A stretch of DNA of 46,733 nt from Rhodopseudomonas sp. AAP120. GTDB lineage: Bacteria > Pseudomonadota > Alphaproteobacteria > Rhizobiales > Xanthobacteraceae. The stretch is taken from the NCBI RefSeq assembly GCF_001295845.1, contig NZ_LJIC01000053.1, forward strand, positions 1 through 46,733, given 5' to 3'. The position numbers and the translations under genes are program-made. The number at the start of each line of letters is the position of its first letter. Within the stretch, counting starts at the first letter, position 1. The notes under the pieces are model-generated. The model searched no databases. It was not told where the DNA came from and saw only the letters and a program-made list of their open reading frames with translations. Positions 1 through 8,881 of this stretch are shown here, piece by piece.

Positions 1-33
1 CTTCCACAAGGCAAAGAGTCAGCGACTCGCGTC

Positions 34-72
34 GCCCTCACCCCAGCCCTCTCCCGCAAGCGGGAGAGGGAG
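34..72. repeat. Palindromic intergenic repeat, family C (copy 1)
   Basis: An 11-bp inverted repeat (47-57 with 60-70, arm CCCTCTCCCGC) follows a CCTCACCCC box. The same arrangement recurs at 6810-6952 and 46600-46733, always between genes. It sits just downstream of the stop of the minus-strand gene at 118, so its transcript could fold behind that gene. I infer a dispersed REP/RPE-like element; no coding potential. Confidence 0.7.
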
Positions 73-117
73 CGCGCGGTGCTCGGGGTGGCGCCGAATT
101 TCGATACTAACGTGCTG

Positions 118-1089
118 CTACGCGCCGCCGATCAGAATCCCCACCGCCAGCACGATGACGCCGCCGAGCACGATCTGGAAGACGGCGTGCAGGAATGGCG
201 TGTCCATGTACTTGGCGCGGATGTAGGCGATGGCCCAGAGCTCGATGAACACCACGAATGCCGCGATGCCGGTGGCGATCCAGAAGGCGTTGGCCCAGTG
301 GTCGGGGACCAGATAGGGCAGCGTGTGCCCGAGGCCGCCGAGCGTCGTCATCAGGCCGCAGATGCCGCCGCGCAGCCAGGGCGAGCCGCGGCCGGTCATC
401 GAGCCATCGTCGGACAGCGCTTCGGCAAAGCCCATCGAGATGCCGGCGCCGATCGACGCCGCAAGCCCGACCAGAAACGTCGGCCAGTTCTGATGCGTGG
501 CGAACGCCGCGGCGAACAGCGGCGCCAGCGTCGATACCGAGCCGTCCATCAGCCCGGCGAGGCCGGGCTGGACGTATTGCAGCACGAACATGCGCCGCGC
601 GGTGTGATCCTCGGCGCTGCGAGCGTCGGCGGTGAGGATGCGGTCGGTCAGCTGGGTGGCGCGCTGTTCGTGGCGCTTCTCGAACTCGGCGAGATCGGTC
701 AGCAGCTTGCGGATATGGACATCGGTGGCGCGTTCGGCGGCGCGCTCGTAGAAGCGCTGCGCCTCGAACTCCATGGTCTCGGCTTCCTTGCGGATGCGGT
801 CGAGCGGCAGATTGCGGGTCAGCCAGATCGGGCGGCGGCGGATGAAGCCCTTGACGTCCTCGCGGCGGATCGGCGGCAGGTCCGGCCCGAACCGCTCCTC
901 GTACATCCGCAGCAGCATATGGCGGTGGCCCTTCTCCTGCTGGGCCATCTCGGTGAACACCCGGGCGGAATCGGGATAGCGCTCGGCGAGGTCCTCGGCG
1001 AAGGCGAGATAGATCCGGCTGTCCTCTTCCTCCCCGGAAATCGCCACGGCCAGGATTTCGCGCTCGCTCAGCTCGGAAAACGCCTTCAT
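118..1089 (-). CDS. mbfA: Membrane-bound ferritin / VIT1-type iron exporter MbfA
   Basis: A 323-residue two-part protein. Residues 1-150 form a ferritin-like (rubrerythrin) four-helix domain with the expected di-iron ligands: E20 in a GEEED stretch, an ExxH pair at E52/H55, acidic residues near 107-109 and a second ExxH at E137/H140. Residues 165-323 are hydrophobic and match the VIT1 (CCC1/vacuolar iron transporter) domain, opening with a [16 protein letters not shown] stretch. In Bradyrhizobium and Agrobacterium MbfA exports iron across the inner membrane and protects against iron and peroxide stress; that role is inferred here from domain order and the Irr-type operator 20 bp before the start codon. 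ATG at 1089 is the natural start because the ferritin helix begins at once. Transcribed alone, divergent from the esterase gene at 1273. Confidence 0.93.
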   Translation of the reverse strand: MKAFSELSEREILAVAISGEEEDSRIYLAFAEDLAERYPDSARVFTEMAQQEKGHRHMLLRMYEERFGPDLPPIRREDVKGFIRRRPIWLTRNLPLDRIRKEAETMEFEAQRFYERAAERATDVHIRKLLTDLAEFEKRHEQRATQLTDRILTADARSAEDHTARRMFVLQYVQPGLAGLMDGSVSTLAPLFAAAFATHQNWPTFLVGLAASIGAGISMGFAEALSDDGSMTGRGSPWLRGGICGLMTTLGGLGHTLPYLVPDHWANAFWIATGIAAFVVFIELWAIAYIRAKYMDTPFLHAVFQIVLGGVIVLAVGILIGGA

Positions 1090-1108
1090 CTGCAGCCGTC
1101 CAGGGTAA

Positions 1109-1125
1109 ATTAGAACTGTTCTAAT
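1109..1125. promoter_or_regulatory. Iron control element (Irr-binding ICE motif) upstream of mbfA
   Basis: A 17-bp palindrome, ATTAGAACTGTTCTAAT, with 7-bp arms and a 3-bp centre. It matches the known ICE pattern (TTTAGAA-N3-TTCTAAA) except at the outermost bases. It lies 20 bp upstream of the mbfA start, where bound Irr would be expected to block the promoter when iron is scarce. It also lies about 150 bp from the divergent esterase start, so control of both genes is possible but unproven. Confidence 0.82.
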
Positions 1126-1272
1126 CTCTACGCTCGCCGCCCGGCCGAGTCAAAGCCGCCTGCCCGGCCGGCATTTCGCCGCAGGGACGGTCATCAGCCC
1201 TTCACCGAACCGTCAGCCGCGTGTGATCCGGCGCCGCCACAAGTCCGCCATCGAACAAACAGGAGGCTTCCC

Positions 1273-2628
1273 ATGCGAAAATTGCTGCTCGGTTCCGTCG
1301 CGGTGCTGGCGCTGGCGTCGTCCGGCGCGCTGGCGCAATCCGAAGGTGAATTCCCGGCGACGCTGGCCGGCCACGCCGTGCTGCCCGCCGCCAGCTTCGT
1401 CGACGCCCCGGCGGATGCGCCGGCCGACCTCAAGACCTCCGGCAAGTACACCACCGGCAAGCGCGTCACCGAGATCGGCAGCGTCGAGGGCAAGTCCAAC
1501 GGCCGTCCGACCGGCCTGTCGACCCCGTTCAAGGGCCAGCCGCTGCAGGGCCATTCCGGCATCAAGACGATGCCCGACGGCAGCTTCTGGGTGCTGACCG
1601 ACAACGGCTTCGGCTCGCGCTACAACTCGGCCGACTCGATGCTGTATCTCGACAACTACAAGATCGACTGGCAGAGCGGCGCGGTCGACCGCAAGCAGAC
1701 CGTGTTTCTGCACGACCCGGACAAGAAGGTGCCGTTCCGCATCGTTCACGAGGACACCGACAAGCGCTACCTGACCGGTGCCGACTTCGACACCGAAGGC
1801 TTCCAGATCATCGGCGACAATTTCTGGATCGGCGATGAATTCGGTCCCTACATCCTGAAGACCGACCTCGACGGCAAGGTGCTGGCGGTTTTCGAATCGC
1901 AGGCCGATGGCAAGCCGATCAAGTCGCCCGACCATTGGTCGGTGCAGTCGCCGGGTGCGCCGGGCGCGAGCTACACCGGCGTCAACCTCAAGCGGTCCAA
2001 GGGCTATGAGGGCTTCGCCGCCTCCAAGGATGGCAAATTCCTGTACGGCCTGCTCGAAGGCCCGCTGTGGGATGCCGACAAGAAGGACTGGGAGAAGGTC
2101 GACGGCAAGGAAGCCTCGCGCATCCTCGAATTCGACGTCAAGGCCGAGAAGTTCACCGGCCGCTCCTGGAAATACGTGTTCGAGCAGAACGGCAACGCGA
2201 TCGGCGACTTCAACATGATCGACGACCGCTTCGGCCTGGTGATCGAGCGCGACAACGGCGAAGGCACCAAGGACAAGGCCTGCCCCGAGGGCAAGACCGG
2301 CACCGATTGCTTCGGCGACCTCGCCAAGTTCAAGCGGGTGGTCAAGATCGAGCTCAGCGACGCCAATGTCGGCCAGCCGGTCCGCAAGGTCGGCTATATC
2401 GACCTGATGAAGATCCGCGATCCGAACAAGAAGGCCCGCAAGCCGCTGACCGACGGCGCGCTGGCGTTCCCGTTCTTCACCATCGAGAACGTCGACAAGG
2501 TCGACGATACGCACATCATCGTCGGCAACGACAACAACCTGCCGTTCTCGTCGAGCCGCGATCCGAACAAGGCCGACGACAACGAGTTCGTGCTGCTCGA
2601 AGTCGCGGACTTCCTGAAGGCGAAGTAA
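1273..2628 (+). CDS. Exported phytase-like esterase
   Basis: A 451-residue protein with a clear Sec signal peptide (MRKLLLGSVAVLALASSGALA, cleavage near AQS). The mature part matches the 'esterase-like activity of phytase' family, a beta-propeller fold: a GHSGIKTMPDGSFWVLTDNG segment at the start, GADFDTEGFQI and GDEFGPYILKTDLDGKV in the middle, and NDNNLPFSSSRDPNKADDNEF at the end. Family members are secreted or periplasmic and are linked to phosphoester or carboxyester hydrolysis; the substrate here is unknown. An AGGAGG box lies 7 nt before the ATG. Monocistronic, divergent from mbfA, followed by a palindromic repeat. Length is typical for the family. Confidence 0.88.
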   Translation: MRKLLLGSVAVLALASSGALAQSEGEFPATLAGHAVLPAASFVDAPADAPADLKTSGKYTTGKRVTEIGSVEGKSNGRPTGLSTPFKGQPLQGHSGIKTMPDGSFWVLTDNGFGSRYNSADSMLYLDNYKIDWQSGAVDRKQTVFLHDPDKKVPFRIVHEDTDKRYLTGADFDTEGFQIIGDNFWIGDEFGPYILKTDLDGKVLAVFESQADGKPIKSPDHWSVQSPGAPGASYTGVNLKRSKGYEGFAASKDGKFLYGLLEGPLWDADKKDWEKVDGKEASRILEFDVKAEKFTGRSWKYVFEQNGNAIGDFNMIDDRFGLVIERDNGEGTKDKACPEGKTGTDCFGDLAKFKRVVKIELSDANVGQPVRKVGYIDLMKIRDPNKKARKPLTDGALAFPFFTIENVDKVDDTHIIVGNDNNLPFSSSRDPNKADDNEFVLLEVADFLKAK

Positions 2629-2647
2629 GCGGCGACAAAATCAGCTC

Positions 2648-2766
2648 CGTCATTGCGAGCACCCGGATCGGCGCTTTGCGCCGTCCGGGCACAGGCTCCG
2701 CGAAGCAATCCAGAGGCTCAGTGCACCGAGCTGGATTGCTTCGTCGCTTCGCTCCTCGCAATGACG
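2648..2766. repeat. Palindromic repeat, family B (copy 1)
   Basis: Terminal inverted sequences CGTCATTGCGAGC and CTCGCAATGACG enclose an inner pair GAAGCAATCCAGAG / CTGGATTGCTTCG. A shorter copy with the same architecture lies at 19231-19313. Intergenic, between an esterase gene and a convergent small gene. I infer a dispersed repeat of the kind common in Bradyrhizobium relatives. Confidence 0.8.
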
Positions 2767-2773
2767 GGTTCGC

Positions 2774-3112
2774 TCAAACCGCCGGCGACATCCAGCGGGA
2801 CAGACGGGCGAACATGCCCGGCTGGACGAGGGGCGGCACATCGTCGGACGCGTCGCCGATGTGGCCGAGGAACTGTTCGAGGAAACGCTGGTCGCCGGTT
2901 TCGGTGACGGCGAAGTCGTCGCCACCGCTGAAAACGACGTAGTCGTAAGCCATCGGCCCGATGAACGGCAGCGTCGGCGCGCTGGCGATGTCCTTGCTGA
3001 TCACGAACTCATCGGGATCGAGCCCGCGCGCGATCATCGTGCGGGTCAGCATGTTCAGGTTGCCGACGAACTCCGGTTCGAACGCAACGGTCCCTTGCAG
3101 CGATATCGGCAT
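2774..3112 (-). CDS. Hypothetical protein, 112 residues
   Basis: Not recognised. The start at 3112 (MPISLQGT) is preferred over the longer in-frame ATG at 3148 because a GAGGGAG ribosome-binding box lies 4-5 nt upstream of it. The protein is soluble, mildly acidic and has no signal peptide, membrane segment or cysteine cluster. The central stretch GLDPDEFVISKD followed by GPMAYDYVVFSGGDDFAV suggests a compact alpha/beta domain. It is convergent with the esterase gene across a family-B repeat and about 150 bp from the chemoreceptor gene. Coding status rests on the ribosome-binding site, codon bias like its neighbours and the lack of a better overlapping frame. Confidence 0.6.
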   Translation of the reverse strand: MPISLQGTVAFEPEFVGNLNMLTRTMIARGLDPDEFVISKDIASAPTLPFIGPMAYDYVVFSGGDDFAVTETGDQRFLEQFLGHIGDASDDVPPLVQPGMFARLSRWMSPAV

Positions 3113-3219
3113 GCACTCCCTCTCGCTTGGCAGGCACGCCCCCAACATCGAATAGTCGCTCGGTTACCACCTCAGGTTCAAGTGTGCGCGCCTGCACGCA
3201 GGGTCACGTCTGCGCGAAG

Positions 3220-3248
3220 TCGGCAATGCTGCGTCGCAGCACTGCCGA
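3220..3248 (-). terminator. Hairpin downstream of the chemoreceptor gene (possible terminator)
   Basis: A nearly perfect 14-bp inverted repeat, TCGGCAATGCTGCG with CGCAGCACTGCCGA, begins 12 bp beyond the stop of the minus-strand chemoreceptor gene. One G-U wobble, no clear U-tract, so termination is only likely, not shown. Confidence 0.4.
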
Positions 3249-3259
3249 TCACACGCGGT

Positions 3260-4945
3260 TCAGGCCGCACGGACTTTCTGCAGAAACTCGTCGACCGCGG
3301 ATTGCAGCGCACCCGATTGGCTGTCCAGCGCGCCGGCATGCGCCAGCAGCTGCGAGGCGGCGTCCCCGGTCGCCGAGGCGGCGGCGCTGACGCCGCTGAT
3401 GTGGCCGCTGATCTCGCTCGACCCCGCCGCGACCGACTGGATGTTGCGGGCGATATCGCGCGTCGCCGCGCCCTGCTGTTCGACCGCCGACGAGATCGCC
3501 ATGGTGATCTCGCTCATCTGCCCGATGGTCGAGGTGATGCCGCTGATCGATTGCACCGCGTTGGAGGTCGACGACTGCATCGCCGAGACCTGCGCCGAGA
3601 TCTCCTCGGTTGCCTTGGCGGTCTGGCTGGCCAGCGCCTTCACTTCGCTCGCCACCACGGCGAAGCCGCGGCCCGACTCCCCTGCCCGCGCCGCCTCGAT
3701 GGTGGCGTTGAGCGCCAGCAGATTGGTCTGCGACGCGATCGAATGGATCAGCTGCACGACCTCGCCGATCTTCTCGGCGCTGACCGACAGCTGCCGCACG
3801 GTGTCGTTGGTATGCTCGGCATCGCTGACCGCCTTGCCGGCGATGGCGCGGGACTGTTCGACCTGGCGGGAAATCTCCTGCACCGAGGCTGATAGTTCTT
3901 CCGACGCCGACGCCACGGTGCCGACCATGCCGGCCGAGGCATCCGAGGCGGCGCCGACCGCCGACGCGCGCGAACTGGCGTCCGACGCGGTCGTGGTCAT
4001 CGACTGCGCGGTCGCCTGCAGCTGGTGCGTCGCGTCGGCGACGCTGTGCACCACGCCCTTGACGCTGCGCTCGAAATCGTCGGCGATGCTCTGCATCAGC
4101 GCCCGCCGCTCCGCCGCCGTGCGCTGCTGGAGCTCATGCTCCTGCTGCTCGAGGCCGCGGATGCGCAGTGCATTGTCCTTGAACACCTGGACGGTCTTGG
4201 CCATTTCGCCGACTTCGTCGCCGCGTTCGATGCCGGGAATCGGCTCGTCGAGCTGGCCGCCGGCGAGCGACTGCATCCGGGCGCCGAGCCGGCCGAGCGG
4301 ACGAGTGATGCTGCGCGAGATCAGCAGCGCGAACAGGCCGGCGATCAGTGCGATCGCCAGCACCGAGACGCCGAGCGTCCAGAAGATCGGCCGCAGCTTG
4401 GCGTCGATATCGTCGAGGTAAGCGCCGGTGCCGACGAACATGTTCCAGCCCGGGATCGCCACGCCGTAGGAGATCTTGCGGATGTTCTCGTCGGTGCCGG
4501 GTCGGCGGAAGTCGTAATGCAGCGTCACGTCGCCCTTGGCGGCGACGCCGTCGCGCAGCTCGCGCACCAGATAGCGGTCGCCGGTCGGCGTGTTCATGCG
4601 GTTGGTGCCGATCGCCTTCTTGTCCGGCGTCGCGATGGTCAGGCCGTCCATGGTATAGGCGAACAGATAGCCCTGGCCGTTGTCGTAGGTCAGCATGCTG
4701 GCGTCGCGCGCGAACTGGGCGAGCGCCGCCTCCCTGGTAAGCTCTCCCGCATCGACCTGCTTCTGCAGCCCGAGCGCCAGATTGCGGCCCATCTCGGCGA
4801 TCGCCTTGGTCTGCTCGAACCGCGCGGTCAGCATTTCGCGCTTCATCATGTAGCCGGCGAACAGGCCGGCGATGCATAGGCCGAGCAGCGTCCCGCCGAT
4901 CAGCAGGCCGAGCTTGGGGGTGATGCGGAGATTGGAGAATTTCAA
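3260..4945 (-). CDS. Methyl-accepting chemotaxis protein with periplasmic single Cache domain
   Basis: A 561-residue inner-membrane chemoreceptor. First membrane helix about residues 11-33; periplasmic sCache_2-type sensor about 35-185, with the typical [29 protein letters not shown] and [11 protein letters not shown] signatures; second helix about 190-210; HAMP linker ([10 protein letters not shown] onward); then the cytoplasmic signalling hairpin whose tip is [20 protein letters not shown]. The start is taken as TTG at 4945: GGGAGG lies 5 nt before it and the protein then begins exactly at the first helix. The in-frame ATG at 5083 would add a Cys- and Arg-rich stretch with no chemoreceptor counterpart. 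The sCache_2 class often binds small organic acids, but the ligand cannot be read from sequence. Monocistronic. Confidence 0.93.
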   Translation of the reverse strand: MKFSNLRITPKLGLLIGGTLLGLCIAGLFAGYMMKREMLTARFEQTKAIAEMGRNLALGLQKQVDAGELTREAALAQFARDASMLTYDNGQGYLFAYTMDGLTIATPDKKAIGTNRMNTPTGDRYLVRELRDGVAAKGDVTLHYDFRRPGTDENIRKISYGVAIPGWNMFVGTGAYLDDIDAKLRPIFWTLGVSVLAIALIAGLFALLISRSITRPLGRLGARMQSLAGGQLDEPIPGIERGDEVGEMAKTVQVFKDNALRIRGLEQQEHELQQRTAAERRALMQSIADDFERSVKGVVHSVADATHQLQATAQSMTTTASDASSRASAVGAASDASAGMVGTVASASEELSASVQEISRQVEQSRAIAGKAVSDAEHTNDTVRQLSVSAEKIGEVVQLIHSIASQTNLLALNATIEAARAGESGRGFAVVASEVKALASQTAKATEEISAQVSAMQSSTSNAVQSISGITSTIGQMSEITMAISSAVEQQGAATRDIARNIQSVAAGSSEISGHISGVSAAASATGDAASQLLAHAGALDSQSGALQSAVDEFLQKVRAA

Positions 4946-5080
4946 CGAAGCCTCCCGAAGGTACCAGCATGCGCCACAGACCGGGGCGCGAATTGAGCGC
5001 TCTGTACAACTACGGGGAAAATGTTCCCGGACCGTTACTGCAGCGCAGCGACCTGTCGGGACATGACCGGACAGACGGCA

Positions 5081-5111
5081 CAAAAAAATCCCTCCCCGGA
5101 TGGGGAGGGAT
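5081..5111 (-). terminator. Rho-independent terminator of serC-serA
   Basis: A perfect 10-bp stem, ATCCCTCCCC (5088-5097) with GGGGAGGGAT (5102-5111), loop GGAT. On the minus strand it is followed by seven U residues. It lies 50 bp past the serA stop. A textbook intrinsic terminator. Confidence 0.9.
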
Positions 5112-5160
5112 CTGGACGTTCGGTGGCACGGCTGCTGTGGAAGCAGGTCGCCGGCGCAGA

Positions 5161-6750
5161 TTAGAATACCAGCGCCTTGGCCTGCTTCACCTGCGGCAGC
5201 GCCTGGACCTTGGCGATGACGTCGTCCGGAGCCGGACCGTCGATCTCGACCAGCGCGATGGCGTCGCCGCCCTGGCTGTGACGACCGAGGTTGAAGGTCG
5301 CGATGTTGACCTTGGCGTCGCCGAGCAGGCTGGCGAACTTGCCGATGAAGCCCGGCTTGTCCTCGTTGGTGACGTAGATCATCGACTTGCCGAACTCGGC
5401 GTCGACGCGGATGCCCTTGATGTCGACCAGGCGCGGCTTGCCGTCGGCATAGACGGTGCCGGAGACCGAGCGTTCCTGCTTCTCGGTGGTCACCGTCAGG
5501 GTGATCAGGCTCTCGTAGTCGCTCTCGGCGGCGCGGACGACTTCGTCCACCACCATGCCGCGCTCCTTGGCGATCACCGGCGCCGACACGACGTTGATGT
5601 CGCCCAGCATCGGACGCAGCAGACCCGACAGCACCGCCGAGGTCAGCGCCTTGATCTTCATCTCGGCGACCTGGCCCTCGTAGGTAATCGTGACCTTGGT
5701 GATGCCGGTCTCGGTGAGCTGGCCGGCGAAGGAGCCGAGCTTCTCGGCGAGCTCGATGAACGGCTTCAGCTTCGGCGCTTCCTCGGCGGTGATCGACGGG
5801 AAGTTGACGGCGTTGGTGATGGCGCCGCTGAGTAGGTAGTCGCTCATCTGCTCGGCGACCTGCAGCGCGACATTCTCCTGCGCTTCGGTGGTCGAGGCGC
5901 CGAGATGCGGGGTGCAGATCACGTTGGGCAGGCCGAACAGCACGTTCGAGGTCGCCGGCTCCTCGGAGAACACGTCGAACGCCGCGCCGGCAACCTGGCC
6001 GGACTTCAGGGCCTCAGCGAGCGCATTCTCGTCGACCAGACCGCCGCGGGCGCAATTGATGATGCGCACGCCCTTCTTCATCTTGGCGATCGCGGCCGCG
6101 TCGATGATGTTCTTGGTCTTGTCGGTGAGCGGGGTGTGCAGCGTGATGAAGTCGGCGCGCTTGAAGATGTCCTCGAGCTCGACCTTCTCGACGCCGATGT
6201 CCTTGGCGCGCTCCGGCGACAGGAACGGATCGAACGCGATCACCTTCATCTTCAGGCCGAGGGCGCGGTCGGCGACGATCGAGCCGATGTTGCCGCAGCC
6301 GATCACGCCGAGCGTCTTGGCGGTGATCTCGACGCCCATGAAGCGGTTCTTCTCCCACTTGCCGGCCTGGGTCGAGGCGTCGGCGGCGGGGATCTCGCGG
6401 GCCAGCGACAGCATCATGGTGATGGCGTGCTCGGCGGTGGTGATCGAATTGCCGAACGGCGTGTTCATCACGATGATGCCCTTGGCGGTCGCCGCGGGAA
6501 TCTCGACGTTGTCGACGCCGATGCCGGCACGGCCGATCACCTTGAGCTTGGCGGCCTTCTCGAGAATCTTCGCGGTCGCCTTGGTGGCGGAGCGGATCGC
6601 GAGGCCGTCGTAATTGCCGATGATCTCGGCGAGCTTCTCTTTGTCTTTGCCCAGCGCCGGCTGGAAATCGACGTCGATGCCGCGATCCTTGAAGATCTGC
6701 ACGGCGGCTTCCGACAGCGCGTCGGAAATGAGGACTTTGGGAGCGGTCAT
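5161..6750 (-). CDS. serA: D-3-phosphoglycerate dehydrogenase
   Basis: Oxidises 3-phosphoglycerate with NAD+ to 3-phosphohydroxypyruvate, the first step of serine synthesis. At 529 residues it is the long type: substrate and NAD domains (1-315), an ASB intervening domain (about 320-450) and a C-terminal ACT regulatory domain (about 455-529). Visible motifs are the Rossmann loop GCGNIGS at 151-157, catalytic R235 in [10 protein letters not shown], the acidic residue near E264 and H282 in PHLGAST. The ACT domain suggests serine feedback, though this is family knowledge. It follows serC on the same strand with a 204-bp gap filled by a palindromic repeat, and is followed by a strong terminator, so serC-serA is a likely transcription unit. 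Confidence 0.97.
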   Translation of the reverse strand: MTAPKVLISDALSEAAVQIFKDRGIDVDFQPALGKDKEKLAEIIGNYDGLAIRSATKATAKILEKAAKLKVIGRAGIGVDNVEIPAATAKGIIVMNTPFGNSITTAEHAITMMLSLAREIPAADASTQAGKWEKNRFMGVEITAKTLGVIGCGNIGSIVADRALGLKMKVIAFDPFLSPERAKDIGVEKVELEDIFKRADFITLHTPLTDKTKNIIDAAAIAKMKKGVRIINCARGGLVDENALAEALKSGQVAGAAFDVFSEEPATSNVLFGLPNVICTPHLGASTTEAQENVALQVAEQMSDYLLSGAITNAVNFPSITAEEAPKLKPFIELAEKLGSFAGQLTETGITKVTITYEGQVAEMKIKALTSAVLSGLLRPMLGDINVVSAPVIAKERGMVVDEVVRAAESDYESLITLTVTTEKQERSVSGTVYADGKPRLVDIKGIRVDAEFGKSMIYVTNEDKPGFIGKFASLLGDAKVNIATFNLGRHSQGGDAIALVEIDGPAPDDVIAKVQALPQVKQAKALVF

Positions 6751-6809
6751 GGGATGTGATCCTGATGATCTTGGAAAAGGGAAAGCGGTCCAACGAGTCG
6801 CGGCGCGCT

Positions 6810-6952
6810 CCCTCGCCGCGCTCTTGCGGGGAGAGGGTTGGGGTGAGGGGCTGCTGAGTCCGCGTTGTGCGGAAGCGCCCCCTCACCCGACCCAGCTACG
6901 CTGCGCTCCGCCGGGTCGACCTCTCCCCGCAAGCGGGGAGAGGTTGGGAGGC
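6810..6952. repeat. Palindromic repeat, family C (copy 2), between serC and serA
   Basis: A composite element with an outer pair of boxes (CTCTTGCGGGGAGAGGGTTG, then CCTCTCCCCGCAAGCGGGGA) and an inner CCCCTCACCCGACCCAGC segment. It nearly fills the 204-bp gap between the serC stop and the serA start. On the serC-serA transcript it would fold into a long hairpin between the two coding regions. Confidence 0.78.
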
Positions 6953-6954
6953 GA

Positions 6955-8127
6955 TCAAGCCGCCTGAGACAGCGAGGCCTTGGTGGTCTCGAACGCGTAG
7001 TCCAGCCACTGCGTCAGGGTGGCGACGTCGGCGGCTTCGACCGTGGCGCCGCACCAGATGCGCAGGCCAGCGGGGGCGTCGCGATAAGCGCCGAGGTCGT
7101 AGCCGGCGCCTTCCTTCTCGACCACCGCGACCAGCTTCTTGGCGAAGTCGGCCTGGGCTTCGGCGGAGAGCGACGTAATCGCCGGATCGACCACCTTGAG
7201 GCAGACCGAGGTGTTCGAGCGGATCGCCGGATCGGCGGCCAGGAAGTCGGCCCACTTGGCCTTCGCCTGCCAGTCGCTCAGCACCTTGGTGTTGGCGTCG
7301 GCACGGGCGATCAGGCCCTTGAGGCCGCCCACCGACTTCGCCCAGTTCAGCGCGTCGATGTAGTCCTCGACGCACAGCATCGACGGGGTGTTGATGGTCT
7401 CGCCTTGGAAAATGCCCTCGATCAGCTTGCCGCCCTTGGTGAGGCGGAAGATTTTTGGCATCGGCCAGGTCGGCGTGTAGCTCTCGAGGCGAGCAACGGC
7501 GCGCGGGCTGAGGATCAGCATGCCGTGTGCGGCTTCGCCGCCGAGCGCCTTCTGCCAGGAGAAGGTGACGACATCGAGCTTCGGCCAGTCGAGCGGCTGC
7601 GCGAAGGCGGCCGAGGTGGCGTCGCAGATGGTCAGACCTTCACGGTCGGCCGCGATCCAGTCGGCGTTCGGAACGCGCACGCCGGAGGTGGTGCCGTTCC
7701 AGGTGAACACGACGTCGGTGTTGCAATCGACCTTGGAGAGGTCGGGAATTTCGCCGTAACCAGCCTTGAGCTTGGTGACGTTGGGGAGCTTCAGCTCCTT
7801 GGTGACGTCGCCGACCCAGCCGTCGCCGAACGATTCCCAGGCGAGCGTGGTGACGGGACGCGGCCCGAGCAGCGACCACAGCGCCATCTCGACGGCGCCG
7901 GTATCTGAAGCGGGGACAATGCCGATCTTGTAGTCGGCGGGGACCTCAAGCACTTCGCGGGTCAGATCGATCGCGAGCTTGAGCTTGGCCTTGCCGACCT
8001 TCGCGCGATGCGAGCGGCCGAGCGGGGCGTCCTTGAGATTTTCGGGGGACCAGCCGGGGCGCTTCGCGCAGGGGCCGGAGGAGAATTGCGGCGCATTCGG
8101 CCGCGAAGCGGGCTTCGCTACAGTCAT
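6955..8127 (-). CDS. serC: Phosphoserine aminotransferase
   Basis: Transfers an amino group from glutamate to 3-phosphohydroxypyruvate, giving O-phosphoserine; PLP-dependent, cytosolic. The 390-residue protein is of the longer alphaproteobacterial SerC type, beginning with the conserved [17 protein letters not shown] segment. The PLP-binding lysine is K193 in [16 protein letters not shown]. Substrate-loop residues R40 (GRSHR) and the [16 protein letters not shown] stretch are also visible. The ATG at 8127 follows a GGAAGG ribosome-binding box by 7 nt; this box sits in a hairpin (see the leader feature). First gene of a serC-serA unit. Confidence 0.97.
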   Translation of the reverse strand: MTVAKPASRPNAPQFSSGPCAKRPGWSPENLKDAPLGRSHRAKVGKAKLKLAIDLTREVLEVPADYKIGIVPASDTGAVEMALWSLLGPRPVTTLAWESFGDGWVGDVTKELKLPNVTKLKAGYGEIPDLSKVDCNTDVVFTWNGTTSGVRVPNADWIAADREGLTICDATSAAFAQPLDWPKLDVVTFSWQKALGGEAAHGMLILSPRAVARLESYTPTWPMPKIFRLTKGGKLIEGIFQGETINTPSMLCVEDYIDALNWAKSVGGLKGLIARADANTKVLSDWQAKAKWADFLAADPAIRSNTSVCLKVVDPAITSLSAEAQADFAKKLVAVVEKEGAGYDLGAYRDAPAGLRIWCGATVEAADVATLTQWLDYAFETTKASLSQAA

Positions 8128-8130
8128 AGT

Positions 8131-8187
8131 CTATCCTTCCAGATAGCTGCCTCTCGGTGGGGAGAGGTTTCCCGCCGCTGGGGATAG
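8131..8187 (-). ncRNA. Candidate serC leader (cis-regulatory RNA)
   Basis: Immediately before serC the minus-strand RNA forms two adjacent hairpins: CCUCUC-CCCACC-GAGAGG (8167-8150) and CUAUC-UGGAAG-GAUAG (8146-8131). The second holds the ribosome-binding site in its loop and 3' arm. A second CUAUCC lies just upstream (8187-8182) and could pair with the same GGAUAG, giving two mutually exclusive folds. A serC leader motif upstream of this gene has been described in alphaproteobacteria; position and the hidden ribosome-binding site fit, but I could not align it to a model. What it senses is unknown. Confidence 0.6.
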
Positions 8188-8386
8188 TCCTTTGGGCTCG
8201 AAAGTCAAGGAGATCGAACTCCGGAAGATGCCGGACACGGGCATGCCTCGCCCTAGCCGATTGCTGGATCCGGATCGCCCTCTTCCGGGCTGAGAAGCGC
8301 GGGCGGACTGTGACAAATACGTGGCAGCCAATTGCTCAGCAGCACCACCCGCATGACCTCATCACTCAAGATCGCGACGCGTCATG

Positions 8387-8420
8387 CAAAACGGGCGGTG
8401 ATTTCTCACCGCCCGTTTTG
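8387..8420 (-). terminator. Rho-independent terminator
   Basis: A perfect 15-bp stem, CAAAACGGGCGGTGA with TCACCGCCCGTTTTG, loop TTTC. It is 16 bp past the stop of the small exported-protein gene at 8436. A UUUU run closes the minus-strand arm. With the serC leader it accounts for most of the 308-bp gap between serC and that gene. Confidence 0.88.
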
Positions 8421-8435
8421 CCGCGTTGTTAGTTG

Positions 8436-8714
8436 TTACCGGCTAGAGCCGGTTCCGCTCGGGGCGCCGGCGGCACCCGAGCCGGTGGTCGCGCCCGAGG
8501 CGGCGCCGCCGCTGGCAGACGATCCGGGGGGTGCCGTAACCGAGCCGGCGTTCGATGCGCCGCCGGGCGTCGCGCCTTGCGACGCGGACTCGCCGCCCGC
8601 CTTGCTGGGTGAATTCAACGTCGACGTGCCGTTGCTGTTTTGCGCCGATGCGACGGCGGTGGAAGCCAGTAGCGCGGCTGCGATGACGGCGGACATTCCG
8701 AGCTTGGATGACAT
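8436..8714 (-). CDS. Small exported Gly/Ser/Ala-rich protein
   Basis: A 92-residue protein: a Sec signal peptide (residues 1-25, MSSKLGMSAVIAAALLAS then TAVASAQ), followed by a low-complexity tail of Ser, Gly, Ala, Thr and Pro ending GAPSGTGSSR. No cysteines and no recognisable domain. Start at 8714 chosen for the GAAGGAG box 5-7 nt upstream. The longer in-frame start at 8786 would put extra residues ahead of the signal peptide. Probably periplasmic or secreted and largely disordered. The neighbour at 8882 has the same design, so the two may be distant paralogues. Followed by a strong terminator. Confidence 0.75.
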   Translation of the reverse strand: MSSKLGMSAVIAAALLASTAVASAQNSNGTSTLNSPSKAGGESASQGATPGGASNAGSVTAPPGSSASGGAASGATTGSGAAGAPSGTGSSR

Positions 8715-8836
8715 TCGATACTCCTTCGAGTTGCATGCGATACTAATCCGGCAGCAAGAGCACCGTTCCGTACGGGGAGGCGGCAATGCGTCACGCAGCG
8801 AGACTTGAATTATTGCGCCGCAACGCGCGCAGCAAA

Positions 8837-8856
8837 ACGGCCGCTCAGGCGGCCGT
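8837..8856 (-). terminator. Rho-independent terminator
   Basis: A perfect 8-bp stem, ACGGCCGC with GCGGCCGT, loop TCAG, followed on the minus strand by UUUUGCUGC. It lies 25 bp past the stop of the exported-protein gene at 8882. Confidence 0.85.
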
Positions 8857-8881
8857 CTGCTTATTAGTTCCGACGAGCTTG

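Noticed and set aside
34-72. Hairpin considered as the mbfA terminator
   Set aside because: No U-tract follows and the same element recurs at unrelated sites; kept as a repeat, with termination only possible.
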